Assembly (NCBI RefSeq): GCF_963675165.1
Contig: NC_087377.1
Span: 5,332,042-5,396,041 of the forward strand
Direction: 5' to 3'
DNA from: Halichondria panicea
Lineage: Eukaryota; Porifera; Demospongiae; Suberitida; Halichondriidae
Length of the DNA stretch: 64,000 nucleotides
The translations under genes were made by a program, and so were the position numbers. This document shows, one piece after another, positions 61,401 to 64,000 of this stretch (position 1 is the first letter of the stretch; every line of letters begins with the position of its first letter). The notes under the pieces are model-generated. The model saw nothing but the letters and a program-made list of their open reading frames with translations, had not been told where the DNA came from and ran no database searches.

Positions 61401-62252
61401 GCGCTAGTCTCATTTTAACTGCTTATGATTACATGAGTACGGTAACATTAATTATTTTGTAGTGATCTATAGTTCAAAGTACACATAATTCAGAAAAGGC
61501 TGCAGTGAAATATATAGTCACATTTTATTTCTCGTTAAAATTATGTGCTTCTTGCATTTGTAGTGGGCTACCCCCACCTGATGCTGCTGCTGCTCCTCCA
61601 ACGTTAACCACTGCCCAGTACACAAAGCCTGAAGGTGACCATAATTACACATTACACAAATTTGAATAATTATGTGACACAATGCTGTTTTTTAATAGAA
61701 GACCAGCCAACAAAACCCAAAGGTGAAGAGTACTATACACCCACTTTGTACACAAATTCTGCACAATCATAATTATATATATAGTCTGCATGAAAATTTG
61801 TTTGCTTATAAAAATTTACACAGCTAATTTTTTAAATCATTACAGTTCAGACTGAACCAACTCCAACTACAGCTCAGTTGAATCAACAGTGTTCTGATGA
61901 CGCTCTTCTCCAGTTGTCTACCGAGATTGCTGACTATAACGGTTTCAAAGTCAGGCTGGGCCTCAGTGATGCTGAAATTAACGCTATTGATCAGTCACCG
62001 GTCACAATTAATGATATTCAAGGGAGATTTCGTACTGCTCTGAAGAAATGGAAGAGTAAAGGCAGTTTTAAATCGACAGCTACTTACAGTCGATTAGCGG
62101 AAATTGCTAGGAAGAAGGAGGACGGAGATGCATTTCAGAGTATTCTAAGTGCCTGTATTGAGCATGCAAGTAAGTTGTATTGTAAACTCAAACTATACTG
62201 TATACATTCTAGAGCTTCTAATGGAATGAAATGTTTTGCTATAGGCCCCTGA
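58413..62252 (+). CDS. Gene D: Death / unrecognised module / Death chimera
   Basis: Predicted 539 residues from exons 58413-58737, 58809-58841, 60298-61132, 61564-61634, 61699-61722, 61846-62169 and 62245-62252; all phases match. Residues 1-108 are a type B-like N-terminal Death-fold domain (VTDEQLRQKC, LKDIAPDVESYKKFAKHYEI). A short acidic linker follows; its acceptor is a CAGCAG, so one residue may vary. Exon 3 gives about 278 residues: a CPYCQKC cluster, then the module shared with gene C (FLNYKIVDKIVSTFGS). The last four exons are type A linker (KPEG), EDQPTKPKG microexon, Death domain (LSTEIADYNGFKVRLGLSD) and stop exon. They are nearly identical, introns included, to 27660-28349 of A3. 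So the protease exons of a type A gene are replaced by another module, and the joint lies in the intron near 61250. No membrane segment. Function unknown. Confidence 0.74.
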
Positions 62253-62430
62253 GAGTACGTATACTTGAGGTAACAAGACCTGCAGCGGACAGTTAATTTG
62301 AATGCTCTTCATATTTTTTCTAGTTACTTTAGCAAGATAATATATAGTTGTGTTGAAAGTTATAATTTCGTGTAGTCTAGTAATAATAGATACCATCTTA
62401 ATTATAATAGCACTATTATACACTAATGCA
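62253..62430. other. 3' flank of gene D
   Basis: AT-rich, similar to the flanks at 28350-28470 and 10480-10570 (shared CTTGAGGTAACAAGACCTGC). No gene. Confidence 0.5.
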
Positions 62431-63676
62431 TTAATTAATGGACTAAGTGTGACAATTAGGCTTTGTGCTATTTAATTGTTTAGTGCATGCTCAGTTTATT
62501 GTGGCGAAATAATAATGTCTCTATTACGCATACAGATCCTATAGCCTCAAGTCATCGCAAAAGAGCTTTGGCATCAGATAAAGAAGTTGAAACTCCTTCA
62601 AAGCGTTGGAAAGAGGATATCGGTATGCTTTATTTTCATAATGAGTTTATAAATACATTGATTCAGTGAACGGCTTTGGCCACACACACTAAAAACCACT
62701 AAAAACCATGCACTTGTTTCTCAGGCACGTCTGCATGCTTACTAATTAAAAACAAACATGACTGTATTATTTTGGGGGTTTTATTATTTTGTGGGAATCT
62801 CTTATAAGACATGCTCATGTTCATTGATTGGAATGCACCACTCCTCCTCCTTAGCAGTACATGGTGCCCAACATGGTGCCCCAGTGGCTGCTACTGCAAG
62901 TTTTCTACAGGGTGATCAATCTGGTGCACAACCGGAAGGTGAGTAGCACCCATGCACACATTAATTAATGGACTAAGTGTGACAATTAGGCTTTGTGCTA
63001 TTTAATTGTTTAGTGCATGCTCAGTTTATTGTGGCGAAATAATAATGTCTCTATTACGCATACAGATCCTATAGCCTCAAGTCATCGCAAAAGAGCTTTG
63101 GCATCAGATAAAGAAGTTGAAACTCCTTCAAAGCGTTGGAAAGAGGATATCGGTATGCTTTATTTTCATAATGAGTTTATAAATACATTGATTCAGTGAA
63201 CGGCTTTGGCCACACACACTAAAAACCACTAAAAACCATGCACTTGTTTCTCAGGCACGTCTGCATGCTTACTAATTAAAAAAACGAGCTTTGGCATCAG
63301 ATAAAGAAGTTGAAACTCCTTCAAAGCGTTGGAAAGAGGATATCGGTATGCTTTATTTTCATAATGAGTTTATAAATACATTGATTCAGTGAACGGCTTT
63401 GGCCACACACACTAAAAACCACTAAAACCATGCACTTGTTTCTCAGGCACATCTGCATGCTTACTAATTAAAAAAAACGAGCTTTGGTATCAGATAAAGA
63501 AGTTGAAACTCCTTCAAAGCGTTGGAAAGAGGATATCGGTATGCTTTATTTTCATAATGAGTTTATAAATACATTGATTCAGTGAACGGCTTTGGCCACA
63601 CACACTAAAAACCACTAAAAACCATGCACTTGTTTCTCAGGCACGCCTGCATGCTTACTAATTAAAAAAAACGACG
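62431..63676 (+). repeat. Tandem array of exon-bearing repeats
   Basis: Four copies of one block: about 62431-62752 and 62963-63282 (long form, beginning TTAATTAATGGACTAAG), then 63283-63476 and 63477-63676 (short form of about 195 bases that begins within the exon). Copies differ by only a few bases, so the array is young. Copies one and two are separated by a unique segment carrying exon 62858-62938. The short copies lose the original acceptor. Confidence 0.85.
62536..63152 (+). CDS. Candidate extra or alternative exons (partial gene E)
   Basis: Three exon-like segments, all phase 1-1 with good splice sites: 62536-62622 and its copy 63066-63152 (segments RKRALASDKEVETPSKRWK, basic, nuclear-signal-like), and 62858-62938 (HGAQHGAPVAATASFLQG, ending AQPEG like other linker exons). 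No start codon exon is visible between gene D and here. They could extend gene D by skipping its 8-base stop exon, since the Death exon also ends in phase 1, or belong to a gene continuing beyond the window. No domain recognised. Confidence 0.4.
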
Positions 63677-64000
63677 TATAATTGACCTTTGACATTTTTT
63701 ATGCGATGATGCGAGTTTTTTTTATATAATTATGCTGATGCCTTGTCAAAAATGTGCATTCCCGCATCCGATTTTAAGGAAAAGGCCTGAAAAACAAGTG
63801 ATTTAGCGTGGGAAACAACTGTTAATTGTATACAGACACAAAGACGTATGAGTCCCAACTTTTATATACATTTTACATAACAACACAACATAACTCATTA
63901 GAGAAGGTATTATGGACAAATTGCAGCTTATTGATAGCCTAGAAATATGGGGGGGCTCCAGCCCCTAGAGCCCCCCCCCTTCCTACGCCACTGTATAATT
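63677..64000. other. Window end, repeat only
   Basis: AT-rich, no gene. From about 63946 the GGGGGGGCTCCAGCCCC and CTACGCCACTG terminus of the element family seen at 12236-12480 appears, cut or ending close to the window edge. Confidence 0.45.

Noticed and set aside
62431-63676. CRISPR-like appearance of regularly repeated units
   Set aside because: Units are 195-320 bases, contain splice sites, and have no short spacers; the context is eukaryotic.
1-64000. tRNA, rRNA or other structured RNA genes
   Set aside because: No cloverleaf with the conserved T-arm pattern or rRNA core motif was seen; the strong hairpins present are explained by TIR elements.

Overview
The window looks like nuclear DNA of an animal, most likely a demosponge such as Amphimedon queenslandica. 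It is AT-rich and full of ATAATTAT and GCATGC runs. Genes have short exons with GT..AG introns, MITE-like elements are dense, and Death-fold domains occur in repeated, intron-split genes. The species call is inference. No bacterial operon, tRNA or rRNA was seen.

The core is a tandem family joining a metzincin zinc protease (HEFGHALGLDHEH motif plus an SIMHY Met-turn) to Death-fold signalling domains. Type A genes (A1 275-5383; A2 6200-10279, Death exon frameshifted; A3 23650-28349, 5' truncated) read CARD-like domain, linker, protease, KPEG linker, Death domain, and have no signal peptide or membrane segment. Type B genes (B2 34777-40543; B3 46314-51953) read N-terminal Death domain, Ser/Thr/Pro linker exons, one transmembrane exon, the same protease core, KPEG linker, C-terminal Death domain. 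B1 (30385-31542) keeps only the two Death domains.

Two more genes share the Death domains but carry an unrecognised module of about 240 residues instead of the protease: C (19229-20428) and D (58413-62252). D appears to be a chimera: its 3' exons and introns are those of a type A gene, joined in the intron before the KPEG linker exon, with the splice phase preserved.

Other content: a minus-strand secreted-type phospholipase D with two frameshifts (52321-54129), a decayed retroelement reverse-transcriptase C-terminus (42141-42690, minus), and a tandem array of small phase 1-1 exons at the right edge (62431-63676). Many terminal-inverted-repeat elements are present, two or three with visible 9-bp target duplications, and several large palindromes. 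The 10.5-18.5, 20.4-23.6, 31.5-34.8, 40.5-46.3 and 54.2-58.4 kb stretches are mainly repeats and duplicated fragments.

Read together, the locus looks like a rapidly duplicating, exon-shuffling family of proteases that could be controlled by Death-fold assembly, in cytosolic (A) and membrane-anchored (B) forms. The function is inferred; only the architecture is visible.
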